A stretch of 64,000 bases of DNA, from the NCBI RefSeq assembly GCF_947255105.1, contig NZ_CAMYFP010000003.1, positions 1 through 64,000 on the forward strand, in the 5' to 3' direction. Under the pieces are notes generated by a model. The model worked only from the letters and a program-made list of their open reading frames with translations. It had not been told where the DNA came from and did not search any database. Shown here in pieces: positions 26,256-34,009 of the stretch (position 1 is its first letter; every line of letters begins with the position of its first letter). This stretch comes from an uncultured Campylobacter sp. GTDB lineage: Bacteria; Campylobacterota; Campylobacteria; Campylobacterales; Campylobacteraceae. The position numbers were made by a program, and so were the translations under genes.

Positions 26256-26259
26256 GTTG

Positions 26260-26275
26260 TGGGACACAAGTCCCA
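26260..26275 (+). terminator. Short hairpin after the AsmA-like gene
   Basis: TGGGAC-ACAA-GTCCCA, a 6-bp stem with a 4-base loop five bases after the stop codon. No T-run follows, so it may stabilise the 3' end and not terminate on its own. Confidence 0.4.
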
Positions 26276-26328
26276 TGACCAAAATTGATACTTAAGCTAG
26301 CAGTTGGGTTACCAAACAGCGGCGGCGG

Positions 26329-26421
26329 TAAATTTCAACTCTAAATTTCAACTCTAAATTTCAAGTGTTAAATTTCAAGTGTTAAATTTCAAGTGTTAAA
26401 TTTCAAGTGTTAAATTTCAAG
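26329..26421. repeat. Tandem 13/14-bp repeat array (TAAATTTCAA core)
   Basis: Seven head-to-tail units: two of 13 bp ending ACTC (26329-26341, 26342-26354), four identical units TAAATTTCAAGTGT of 14 bp (26355-26410), and a last partial unit TAAATTTCAAG (26411-26421). It fills the gap between the convergent AsmA-like and NUDIX genes. The core AAATTTCA also occurs singly in other gaps of the window. No spacer sequences, so not a CRISPR. Confidence 0.9.
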
Positions 26422-26469
26422 CTAAGAGGATAAAAAGCAAAATAGCACCAAAATATGCTGTTTTGAAAT

Positions 26470-27078
26470 TTAGATAGATTTTTTATAGAGCTCTTTTTTG
26501 TTTTCTAAAAACCACATTATCATATACAAAAGTCCGGGCGCCTTTACTAGCCTCTCATCAAAGATAAAACTCTTTGCCTCTTTTAACGGCAAGAAAAAAA
26601 GTTCGATATCTTCCCCATCTACTCCACCACCCAAGCCTTTTTTCATACTCTCATCTATAGTGGCATAAAACATTGTCTGTTGGTTGGCGCTAAAACCAAG
26701 TCCATTAAAGCAAGATGTCACATACTCAACCTCTTCTACCAAGTAGCCAGTCTCTTCCAAAATCTCCTCTTTTATGGTCTTTTCCCTACTTATGCCTTTG
26801 TCCATTATGCCAGCGCAAAGCTCATAGGTAAAACCTAGCTCCATCTCTTGGTTGGTATTATGTTTTGTCTGATAGTACCAAACAGGCGCTCTAAACTGCT
26901 TTACAAGGAGAATTGCGTCTTTTTGCCTGTGATAAAGAAGCGCCGCAACGCTATCATGCACATTAACACAATCCCAATGACGCCTAACACCATTTTGCTC
27001 AAAATCTATGCGAAATGGCTTTAAAAACTTATCATCTTCTAACTTTGAAATTTTGATGATTTTTATAGAAGTATCCAT
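26470..27078 (-). CDS. NUDIX hydrolase, NUDT14-like (ADP/UDP-sugar type)
   Basis: 202 residues from ATG 27078; a longer reading begins inside mgtE and is less likely. The NUDIX region is ELCAGIMDKGISREK followed by TIKEEILEETGYLVEE: the core EExxEExGY glutamates are kept, but the first Glu of the consensus is Ile and the Arg of RE is Glu. The opening ELCAG and the extended sheet (AILLVKQFRAPVWY, a substrate-binding RQFR-like strand) resemble the NUDT14/ADP-ribose pyrophosphatase group, whose box is also degenerate. A nucleoside-diphosphate-sugar substrate is therefore the best guess. Overlaps mgtE by 16 bp; last gene of M23-mgtE-nudix. Confidence 0.85.
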   Translation of the reverse strand: MDTSIKIIKISKLEDDKFLKPFRIDFEQNGVRRHWDCVNVHDSVAALLYHRQKDAILLVKQFRAPVWYYQTKHNTNQEMELGFTYELCAGIMDKGISREKTIKEEILEETGYLVEEVEYVTSCFNGLGFSANQQTMFYATIDESMKKGLGGGVDGEDIELFFLPLKEAKSFIFDERLVKAPGLLYMIMWFLENKKELYKKSI

Positions 27079-28436
27079 TTTGCAAGTCCCAAAAAGCAAA
27101 AGAAGCCCAAAGCATCGGTAGTTGCAGTAAGCAATACACTAGATCCAACAGCAGGATCTACCCCAAAACGTTTCAAAGTAAGCGGAACAAATGTTCCAAT
27201 AAGTCCAGCAATACCAAGATTTATAACCATAGAGATAGCAATTACAACTCCAAGAAGTGGGATTTTAAACCAAAAATAGGCTATTAGTCCAAGGGCGATG
27301 GCAAAGATAACGCCATTTATAAGCGAAATGCCAATCTCTCTTAAAATTACCTCTTTTGCGTCCCTAAACTCTATCTGCCCAAGTGCAAGTCTTCTAACTG
27401 TAACAGCAAGTGCTTGTGAACCGGTGTTGCCGCCCATACTTGCAACTATTGGCATAAGAGCAGCAAGTGCAACCAACTTCTCTATCTCGCCTGAAAAAAG
27501 ACTTATAACTGTTGCAGAGATAAGTGAAGTTACAAGATTGATAAGCAGCCAAAATGCTCGCGATTTGGCAGCTTTAGTGACAGTCTCTTCAAGCTCTACA
27601 TCCTCATCAACTCCAACAAAGCCGTAAATTTGATCAGTTGCTTTGTCTTGTATGAGATCGTGAACGCTCTCAGCAGTTATTCTACCAACCAAAACGCCAT
27701 CTTTGTTGATGATTGGCAAAACACTTAGATCAAACTCTCTAAATTTAATAACAGCGCTATCTATAGAGTCGGTATCATAGCTAAAAATTGGCTTAAAATT
27801 GTTCTCGCCCGCTATCCTTACAACCTCACCAATGGTAAGACTATAGTTGTAGATGATAAGATCGGATAGTGGAATGGAGTATTTGAGTTTGTTGTTTTTA
27901 TCTACACAAAAAAGTTGATAAACATGTTCTATCTCATCTTGATGTCTTAGATCTCTAAGTCTATCTATCGCCTCTCTTAAGGTCTCGTTTGCTTTTGCAC
28001 TAAACATCTCAGTTTGCATATAGGCGCCAACTTCGTCATCGTTGTATTTGGAAATCTTTAAGATATCCTCTTGATCCTCTTTGTCAAGTCCTTTAAATAT
28101 CTCTTTGGCTCTAGTCTCATCGATATCTTTCAAATATCCAAAAAGTTCAAATTGCTCATCACTTTCAAGCTCTTCAAGTGCCTTTACGATGTAGGTTTTT
28201 GGAATGTGAAGCAGCACATCTTCTAGCATATGATCTGGCATCTCTACTGCAGCCTGGGCTAAACTTTCAGGATCTAAAAGCTCCAAATAGTATAAATACT
28301 CCTCTTTTTTGGCTCTTTTTAAATCTTTTAGATACTCAACTACATCGCTGCCACTTAATTTTTTCTTATGGGCAATATACTGTCTAAGAGACTCTTTTGC
28401 CTCTTTTATCTCATCATATTCCATCTTTTTGCTCAT
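27063..28436 (-). CDS. mgtE: Magnesium transporter MgtE
   Basis: 457 residues with the full MgtE domain order: N-terminal superhelical domain (about 30-135, PDHMLEDVLLHIPK), two CBS domains (about 140-265, including LPIINKDGVLVGRITAESV), a linking helix, then five membrane helices from about residue 290. The pore signature is present (MPIVASMGGNTGSQALAVTVRRLALG), as is the last-helix metal-site region (VDPAVGSSVLLTATTDALGF). It imports Mg2+ (or Co2+) and is gated by cytoplasmic Mg2+ on the N and CBS domains. The start overlaps the M23 peptidase gene by 23 bp. Confidence 0.95.
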   Translation of the reverse strand: MSKKMEYDEIKEAKESLRQYIAHKKKLSGSDVVEYLKDLKRAKKEEYLYYLELLDPESLAQAAVEMPDHMLEDVLLHIPKTYIVKALEELESDEQFELFGYLKDIDETRAKEIFKGLDKEDQEDILKISKYNDDEVGAYMQTEMFSAKANETLREAIDRLRDLRHQDEIEHVYQLFCVDKNNKLKYSIPLSDLIIYNYSLTIGEVVRIAGENNFKPIFSYDTDSIDSAVIKFREFDLSVLPIINKDGVLVGRITAESVHDLIQDKATDQIYGFVGVDEDVELEETVTKAAKSRAFWLLINLVTSLISATVISLFSGEIEKLVALAALMPIVASMGGNTGSQALAVTVRRLALGQIEFRDAKEVILREIGISLINGVIFAIALGLIAYFWFKIPLLGVVIAISMVINLGIAGLIGTFVPLTLKRFGVDPAVGSSVLLTATTDALGFFCFLGLAKWILL

Positions 28437-29607
28437 ACTCTATATAGTTTTTAAAATTCTCATACTCAAATGGCTTAAATTTACCATCAAGAACAGCCGC
28501 TAATTTTTTATTTTGTATCTCTTTTATCTCTTTAAATTTAGCCTCTTTTTTTACTCTGTCTTTTGCTCTTTCTACATAGACAACCTTTTCAAAATCAATA
28601 GCAACATTGTTTTTATAAAGCCCAATGTGAAGATGTGGCCCAGAACTTAGTCCTGTTGTGCCAACATAGGCAATAAGCACTCCTTGGCTAACTTTTTGAC
28701 CTTTTTTTAGTCCTTTGGCAAAGTTTTGAAGATGTGCATAAAGAGTTAAATATCCATTTTCGTGGCGTATCTCTACAGTGTTTCCATAACCTCCTCTTTT
28801 GCCTATAAAGCTAACTTTGCCATCTCCTGCTGCATAAACTGGAGTTCCTCTAGGTGCTGCATAATCTGTGCCTAAATGAGCTCTATATTTTTTAAGGATT
28901 GGGTGATATCTTTTGGGTGTAAATTTGGAAGAGACTCTAAAATTGCCCTTAAGTGGCAACCTAAAGAGAAAAGATTCAGCTCTTTTGCCATCTTCATCAT
29001 AGTATTTTGACTCATAAAGATAGAGATATTTGCTAAATTTATATTGGTTGGCTACTGCTGAGATTATCTCAGGATCTCCATAAGGTTTGCCAACTCTTAT
29101 CTTTTGACGATAAATGATAGCAACTTTATCTCCCTTTCTAAATCTCCTATCATCTATCTGTCCTCTATATATATTTAAAAAAGCCCGCACCAAAGCGCCG
29201 CTTCCTGTTGCCTTTTGGATATCTTGGCTAGGAGTGCTCTCAACCGATATAAGTAACTCTTTTTCAACCTCATCAAAAATAATTGGGATAAAATCCATAG
29301 CATAATGTCCGCTTTTGTCTTGATAAATTTGGATTTGAAGTTCAGAACTTATAGGAATAAGCACTTGATGTATCACTCCAAACTCATCTTTTAAGATATC
29401 GCACTCAACATCTGCTCTTATCTCGCTTACAAGCTCTCTATCTTCTGGCGAAAGGTTATAATAGAGTGCTCTTGGAATGTTGTTTATCTCAAGAAATTGT
29501 AAAAGAGTCGCTCCTTTTTCCCAACTAAAGGTTGTATATTGCAGTGTTGGAGTTTTTCCATAAGAAAAGACTACAACAGTTAAAAACAGCAAAATCAACC
29601 TATACAT
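28414..29607 (-). CDS. M23 peptidoglycan peptidase, Csd3/HdpA-like
   Basis: 397 residues. Signal peptide MYRLILLFLTVVVFSYG. About 250 residues of N-terminal domains (inhibitory and linker domains in Csd3) precede the LytM domain, where both zinc motifs are intact: HLGTDYAAPRGTPVYAAGDG (HxxxD) and SGPHLHIGLY (HxH). The size, and the neighbourhood with pgbA and glcD, match Helicobacter pylori Csd3/HdpA, a D,D-endopeptidase/carboxypeptidase that helps set helical cell shape. The LytM domain is not C-terminal: a charged 60-residue tail follows. ATG 29607 after AAAGGATTAAG. First gene of M23-mgtE-nudix, divergent from pgbA. Confidence 0.9.
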   Translation of the reverse strand: MYRLILLFLTVVVFSYGKTPTLQYTTFSWEKGATLLQFLEINNIPRALYYNLSPEDRELVSEIRADVECDILKDEFGVIHQVLIPISSELQIQIYQDKSGHYAMDFIPIIFDEVEKELLISVESTPSQDIQKATGSGALVRAFLNIYRGQIDDRRFRKGDKVAIIYRQKIRVGKPYGDPEIISAVANQYKFSKYLYLYESKYYDEDGKRAESFLFRLPLKGNFRVSSKFTPKRYHPILKKYRAHLGTDYAAPRGTPVYAAGDGKVSFIGKRGGYGNTVEIRHENGYLTLYAHLQNFAKGLKKGQKVSQGVLIAYVGTTGLSSGPHLHIGLYKNNVAIDFEKVVYVERAKDRVKKEAKFKEIKEIQNKKLAAVLDGKFKPFEYENFKNYIEYEQKDGI

Positions 29608-29769
29608 CTTAATCCTTTATCCAAACAACATATCATTTTGAAAGCACAATGGTAACTAAATTTAGCTTATATTTAGCAAAAACTTTTTAAATTTATATTA
29701 AAACAAATTTAAAAAGTCATATCTATTGCTCCAAAATCTCAATTTAGCAAAAGTAAATTTATTCTATTG

Positions 29770-29775
29770 TATAAT
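29770..29775 (+). promoter_or_regulatory. -10 box for the pgbA-glcD-yihY operon
   Basis: TTGTATAATTAG with TATAAT at 29770-29775, 28 bases before the TTG start at 29804. The -35 region (GCAAAA) is not consensus. Confidence 0.5.
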
Positions 29776-29803
29776 TAGCACCATTTTAGAATCAGGAGTA
29801 AAT

Positions 29804-30532
29804 TTGAAAAAGCTAATAGCAATTTTAACTCTAACTACACTTTTATTTTCAAACAGCTTTAACCTGCCATCATATGAAACATCAATCATCTCACTCTCCA
29901 AAGATAGAGCTTTCATAGCAGATAGCCCAAACATAGTAGTAGGTAGCAGCGCAGTAGTGTTGCACCAGCCAACAGGTGGCTTTGATGGTTTTATCGTTGC
30001 AAGAGGCGAAGTTGTTGCAAAAGATGGCAAAATGGCGACACTTTTACTTAGTCCATATGAACAACTTACTCAAAAGGCACTTCCAAATATCAACATCAAG
30101 CCAAGCCCTACAGATAGAGTTTTGCTAAATCATCTCTACAACAGAGTGCTACTTATTGCGCCAAACAAAAAGAGTTATGACTCTACAATTGATAAATTTA
30201 GAGCAACAAACTTTATAAACTCAGATCTAATGGCCGCTTCGCTCTTTATAGGTCGCAAGCCAAATCCAACTAAAAAAGAGTTTCAAAATGCCTGCTATGA
30301 AAATGAAGCTGGAGCTATCTTTTTTGTTTTGGATGGGGAGAGCTTTTTGCTAGATTGTCACAGCTTTAAAATTTTAAAAAGCTTCAAAACAGACAAAATC
30401 GATGAGTATCAACTTCCATTTTACTCAAGAGTAAAGGAGATCAAAACCTCTATTTTCAACCCAAAAAGCCACTATATAAAGGATTATAATAGCTATTATA
30501 GAGATATTATAGGAGTAAAAAATGATAGATAA
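29804..30532 (+). CDS. PgbA-type (plasminogen-binding protein N-domain) exported protein
   Basis: 242 residues from TTG 29804, chosen because AGGAG precedes it and the product then starts with a signal peptide (MKKLIAILTLTTLLFSNSF). The body (SIISLSKDRAFIADSPNIVVGSSAVV, FIVARGEVVAKDGKMATLLLSPYEQL, RVLLIAPNKKSYDS) matches the N-terminal domain I associate with Helicobacter PgbA/PgbB. H. pylori PgbA is longer and binds plasminogen through C-terminal lysines; here the protein ends soon after the domain (VKNDR), so plasminogen binding should not be assumed. Same order M23-pgbA-glcD as in H. pylori. Overlaps glcD by 11 bp. Confidence 0.75.
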   Translation: MKKLIAILTLTTLLFSNSFNLPSYETSIISLSKDRAFIADSPNIVVGSSAVVLHQPTGGFDGFIVARGEVVAKDGKMATLLLSPYEQLTQKALPNINIKPSPTDRVLLNHLYNRVLLIAPNKKSYDSTIDKFRATNFINSDLMAASLFIGRKPNPTKKEFQNACYENEAGAIFFVLDGESFLLDCHSFKILKSFKTDKIDEYQLPFYSRVKEIKTSIFNPKSHYIKDYNSYYRDIIGVKNDR

Positions 30533-31904
30533 CAAAGATATAAAGTTTTTTGAAAAACTTTTAGGAAAAGAGAATGCCTACTTTGATGATGCGCACAAGC
30601 TAGCCTACTGCTATGATGCGACCAAAAAACGTCATCTTCCTGATGGAGTTTTGTTTCCAAGAGATGAGAGCGATGTTAGTGCAATCTTAAAATACTGCAA
30701 CGAAAATAAAATCTGTATAATTCCACGTGGTGCAGGAAGTGGCTTTACTGGCGGATCTCTTGCAGTTAGTGGCGGCATTATTCTTGGATTTGAAAAGCAT
30801 ATGAATAAGATAAAAGAGATAGATATGCAAAACTTAGTTGCCGTAGTTGAGCCTGGTGCGATAAATTTGAATATTCAAAAGGCAGTTGAGGCAAAGGGAC
30901 TATTTTTCCCGCCAGATCCTGCAAGTGAGAGCTACTCAACTATTGGCGGAAATGTCGCTGAAAATGCCGGTGGAATGCGGGCGGCAAAATATGGCATAAC
31001 AAAAGACTATGTCATGGCTCTAAGGGCTGTTTTGCCAAATGGCGATATCATCAGAGCTGGAAAGCGAACTATAAAAGATGTAGCTGGATATAACATAGCA
31101 GGAATTCTCATAGCAAGCGAGGGAACTTTGGCTGTAATTACAGAGATTACCTTAAAGCTCATTGCAAAACCAAAGCTCAAAAAGACAGCTATGGGCGTTT
31201 TTGATAGTGTTGATGATGCGATGAATGCAGTTTATAAAACTATGGCAAGCGGAGTTGTCCCTGTAGCTATGGAGTTTTTGGACAATCTTTGCATAAGAGC
31301 TGTTGAAGAGAAATTTAACAAAGGACTTCCAAAAGAGGCTGGAGCACTTCTTATAGCCGATATTGATGGCAATATAGAAGAGCAGATTGAAAATGATCTA
31401 AAGACATTAAAAGAGTCCTTTTTACACAATGGAGCAAAAGAGTTTATAGTAGCCAAAGATGAAAAAGAGAGTGGTGATATCTGGTTTGCAAGACGCAACT
31501 GCTCTCAAAGTATCAATATCTACGGCACTTTAAAGATTAATGAGGATATTACAGTTCCTAGATCAAAACTCCCTCTTCTTTTGCAAAAAATTAAAGAAAT
31601 CTCACAAAAATATAGTCTTACAATCCCTTGTTTTGGGCATACAGGCGATGGCAACGTCCATACAAATGTAATGGTAAATAAAGAAGATGAAGATGAGGTA
31701 AAGCGAGGCTATGAGGCTATCGAAGAGATATTTAAGATAACCATCGAGCTTGGCGGCACACTTAGCGGCGAACATGGCATTGGGCTAAGTAAAGCACCAT
31801 ATATGAAGATGGCATTTAGCGATGAAGAGTTGGCGCTTTTTAGAAGGATAAAAAAAGCATTTGATCCAAACAATATCCTAAATCCTGACAAAATGGGAAT
31901 CTAA
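30522..31904 (+). CDS. glcD: FAD-linked oxidase, GlcD-like (glycolate/D-lactate dehydrogenase)
   Basis: 460 residues. N-terminal FAD_binding_4 domain: GVLFPRDESDVSAILKYC, IPRGAGSGFTGGSLAVSGG, PPDPASESYSTIGGNVAENAGG, DVAGYNIAGILIASEGTLAVI. C-terminal FAD-oxidase domain: PCFGHTGDGNVHTNVMV (His ligands), the GEHGIG signature, and FDPNNILNPDKMG at the end. The enzyme oxidises a 2-hydroxy acid and passes electrons towards quinone or a partner FeS subunit. No glcE/glcF neighbour is present, so the substrate (glycolate or D-lactate) is open. ATG 30522 follows AGGAGTAAAAA. Confidence 0.9.
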   Translation: MIDNKDIKFFEKLLGKENAYFDDAHKLAYCYDATKKRHLPDGVLFPRDESDVSAILKYCNENKICIIPRGAGSGFTGGSLAVSGGIILGFEKHMNKIKEIDMQNLVAVVEPGAINLNIQKAVEAKGLFFPPDPASESYSTIGGNVAENAGGMRAAKYGITKDYVMALRAVLPNGDIIRAGKRTIKDVAGYNIAGILIASEGTLAVITEITLKLIAKPKLKKTAMGVFDSVDDAMNAVYKTMASGVVPVAMEFLDNLCIRAVEEKFNKGLPKEAGALLIADIDGNIEEQIENDLKTLKESFLHNGAKEFIVAKDEKESGDIWFARRNCSQSINIYGTLKINEDITVPRSKLPLLLQKIKEISQKYSLTIPCFGHTGDGNVHTNVMVNKEDEDEVKRGYEAIEEIFKITIELGGTLSGEHGIGLSKAPYMKMAFSDEELALFRRIKKAFDPNNILNPDKMGI

Positions 31905-31913
31905 TAATCTAAA

Positions 31914-32777
31914 ATGTCAAAGATAAGAGCCTTTTTTAAAAGAGTGAGATTTTGGACAAAGCTCATATATGATGAGGAGCTTATGCACTATGCAGCAAGT
32001 CTTAGTTTCCATACGCTTCTCTCTCTCATTCCGATACTCTTGCTCTCATTTTCAATATTTACGCAACTTCCTAGCTTTGATGAGTATTATGCCAAAATCA
32101 AGCTCTTTATCTTTTCAAATTTACTTCCATCACATCAAAACGCTATAACAGACTACATAGAGCAGTTTTTAGCCAACAAAATAAGCCTTGGAGTCTTTGG
32201 AGTGATGGCAATAACTATCACCTCTTTGATGTTTTTTAGCGACTATGAATATGTTGTATCAAAGATAATGAGGCTAAAACAAAAGGGCTTTTGGCAAAGC
32301 TTTAGCAAATATTGGACACTCATTACATTAGCGCCACTTGGACTTGGCTTCTCTTTCTATCTCTCTTCGCAGGTGCAACTCTTTTTAGATAGAACCTATC
32401 TTACCAATTGGATAAATATCCTAACTATGCTACCCTACATCATCATATGGGTTATCTTTGCCATTAGTTATCAAGTAAGCGTAGATGAGAAAACATATAC
32501 AAAAAACATCATCATAAGCTCATTTTTTGCAAGTTTGCTCTGGAATATCTCTAAATTTATCTTTGTGCAATACTCATTTTATAACAGAACTTATCTAAGT
32601 CTTTATGGCTCTTTTAGCATTTTGCTCTTTTTCTTTTTGTGGATTTATATAGCGTGGATTGTCTATCTTTATGGTCTTAAGCTATGTTACCAACTTGATA
32701 AAAAACAGAGGAGTAAAGCCTATAGCGCAGGCAGTGATTGCAAAGAGCTTCCATCTAATAGCCAAAATGGAGACTAA
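31914..32777 (+). CDS. YihY/BrkB family inner membrane protein
   Basis: 287 residues with six predicted membrane helices. Family motifs: EELMHYAASLSFHTLLSLIPILLLSFSIF near the start (A-S-L-x-F-x-x-L-x-x-x-P) and SLYGSFSILLFFFLWIYIAWIVYLYG near the end. It was once annotated ribonuclease BN, which is a known mis-assignment; the function is unknown, with recent proposals in phospholipid transport. The ~28 residues after LCYQLDKK are charged and sit over the end of the convergent comEC. The ATG at 31914 has no clear Shine-Dalgarno and lies 9 bp after glcD, so it may rely on coupling. Confidence 0.88.
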   Translation: MSKIRAFFKRVRFWTKLIYDEELMHYAASLSFHTLLSLIPILLLSFSIFTQLPSFDEYYAKIKLFIFSNLLPSHQNAITDYIEQFLANKISLGVFGVMAITITSLMFFSDYEYVVSKIMRLKQKGFWQSFSKYWTLITLAPLGLGFSFYLSSQVQLFLDRTYLTNWINILTMLPYIIIWVIFAISYQVSVDEKTYTKNIIISSFFASLLWNISKFIFVQYSFYNRTYLSLYGSFSILLFFFLWIYIAWIVYLYGLKLCYQLDKKQRSKAYSAGSDCKELPSNSQNGD

Positions 32778-33941
32778 ATTTGAGATGATAAAGAGATAAA
32801 GCGGTATATCAACAACAAATTTTTGCACTTTGAAATTTAAAAAGTCCAACAAAAAAGAGTCTAGCAAATCACCAGCACCAACCAAGTGCAAAGCAACAGA
32901 GAGCGGATAGAAGAGCAAAAAGACAAAGCCAAGCGGCACTACTGCTATCTGAGTAAAACTCAAACTACTAAAAAAGTAATAAACAGGTATATTCATCGCA
33001 AAAAAGATATATAAATTTAGCAAAATCACATCTACAAATTTGTTAAATTTGCCCCAAAAGTAGCTAACATAAAGATAGATATAAAGCACGCCCATACAAG
33101 AAAAATAAAATCCAACCGAAAAAATTAAAGATGGAAAGAGAGCTATTGCGATAATAATTGTTAGAAAAAGAGTCTCAAATGAGATGATTTTAATATTTCT
33201 AATGGCAAAGAAAAAAAGCAGAAGCGACATTATAAGCGACCTTAGATAACTTGGCGCAAAATCTAGCAAAAATAGATAAAAAACCAAAAAGCCAAATATT
33301 AAAACAGAGAGATCAAACTCTCTACTTCTATATGGAAAATATCTCTTTTGCAAAGGAAGATAGCAAAACTTCAAAAGAAAAAACAAAATAGCAAAAATAA
33401 TTCCTATATGATAGCCGCTAATTGCCATAAGATGAGCTATCCCCCACTTTGTAATATCGGCTCTTAGCTCTTTTTGCATAGGTGCTGCAAGATAAAGAGC
33501 ACTATATAAAGAGGCGATTTTCTCATCTTTATGCAAAGACTTTATGCTCTTTATGCTTTCATCTCTAATGGAGCTATCTCTACCAAGATCAAGTTTTTTT
33601 ATCGCCAAATTTGGCATATAAAAGCTCCCTTTTAGATAGTCTATAAAGCCAACTTTTGCTCTATTTGGCTTTATTAAAACTTTTTGATGTGGGCTAAATT
33701 TCGTTTTTTTGTAAGTTGTGGTATAAAACTTAAATTTATCGCACTCCAAAAGTAAAACTCTGTAGCTTTTGTTGTTGGAGCTTGTCTTTAGATAGCTATT
33801 TATCACAGTTGCCTTTAAAAAGCCGCTATCTTCTTTAAATTTATTGTAATCGCTATAAATTAAAAAGAGGTTTAATGCAAATACGCAGCCCAAAGCTGCC
33901 ATAAATAGGAGAAATTCTCTAAAGCTATTAAAAATCTTCAT
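32682..33941 (-). CDS. comEC: ComEC/Rec2-family competence membrane protein (short form)
   Basis: 419 residues. ComEC conducts single-stranded DNA across the inner membrane in transformation. Seen: an N-terminal helix pair and OB-like region (residues about 10-110; KVGFIDYLKGSFYMP), the family signature HLMAISGYHIGIIFAILF, and about eight further membrane helices (FAPSYLRSLIMSLLLFF is also typical). The C-terminal metallo-beta-lactamase nuclease domain of longer ComECs is absent, as I remember for campylobacters. The last 96 bp overlap the convergent yihY gene. ATG 33941 lies only nine bases after an extended -10 and has no Shine-Dalgarno, so a leaderless mRNA is plausible. Confidence 0.88.
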   Translation of the reverse strand: MKIFNSFREFLLFMAALGCVFALNLFLIYSDYNKFKEDSGFLKATVINSYLKTSSNNKSYRVLLLECDKFKFYTTTYKKTKFSPHQKVLIKPNRAKVGFIDYLKGSFYMPNLAIKKLDLGRDSSIRDESIKSIKSLHKDEKIASLYSALYLAAPMQKELRADITKWGIAHLMAISGYHIGIIFAILFFLLKFCYLPLQKRYFPYRSREFDLSVLIFGFLVFYLFLLDFAPSYLRSLIMSLLLFFFAIRNIKIISFETLFLTIIIAIALFPSLIFSVGFYFSCMGVLYIYLYVSYFWGKFNKFVDVILLNLYIFFAMNIPVYYFFSSLSFTQIAVVPLGFVFLLFYPLSVALHLVGAGDLLDSFLLDFLNFKVQKFVVDIPLYLFIISNLVSILAIRWKLFAITACAIGFTPLFFIKLVT

Positions 33942-33950
33942 AGTTTTAAG

Positions 33951-33956
33951 ATTATA
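33951..33956 (-). promoter_or_regulatory. Extended -10 for comEC, very close to the start codon
   Basis: Minus strand TGCTATAAT (TGnTATAAT) ends nine bases before the comEC ATG at 33941, so the transcript would begin within a few bases of the start codon. Confidence 0.5.
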
Positions 33957-33978
33957 GCAAAAACAGCACTATTTTGTT

Positions 33979-33984
33979 ATAATA
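33979..33984 (+). promoter_or_regulatory. Extended -10 for ppk1
   Basis: TGTTATAAT on the plus strand (extended -10), 25 bases before the ppk1 ATG. Divergent from the comEC promoter, with the two -10 boxes about 22 bp apart. Confidence 0.55.
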
Positions 33985-34009
33985 AGCAAAATCCTATAAG
34001 GTAGATTAG

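Noticed and set aside
26329..26421. CRISPR array
   Set aside because: Units are 13-14 bp and directly adjacent, with no spacers of constant length and no cas genes nearby.
31914..32777. Ribonuclease BN
   Set aside because: Sequence belongs to the YihY/BrkB membrane family; the RNase BN name is a historical error.
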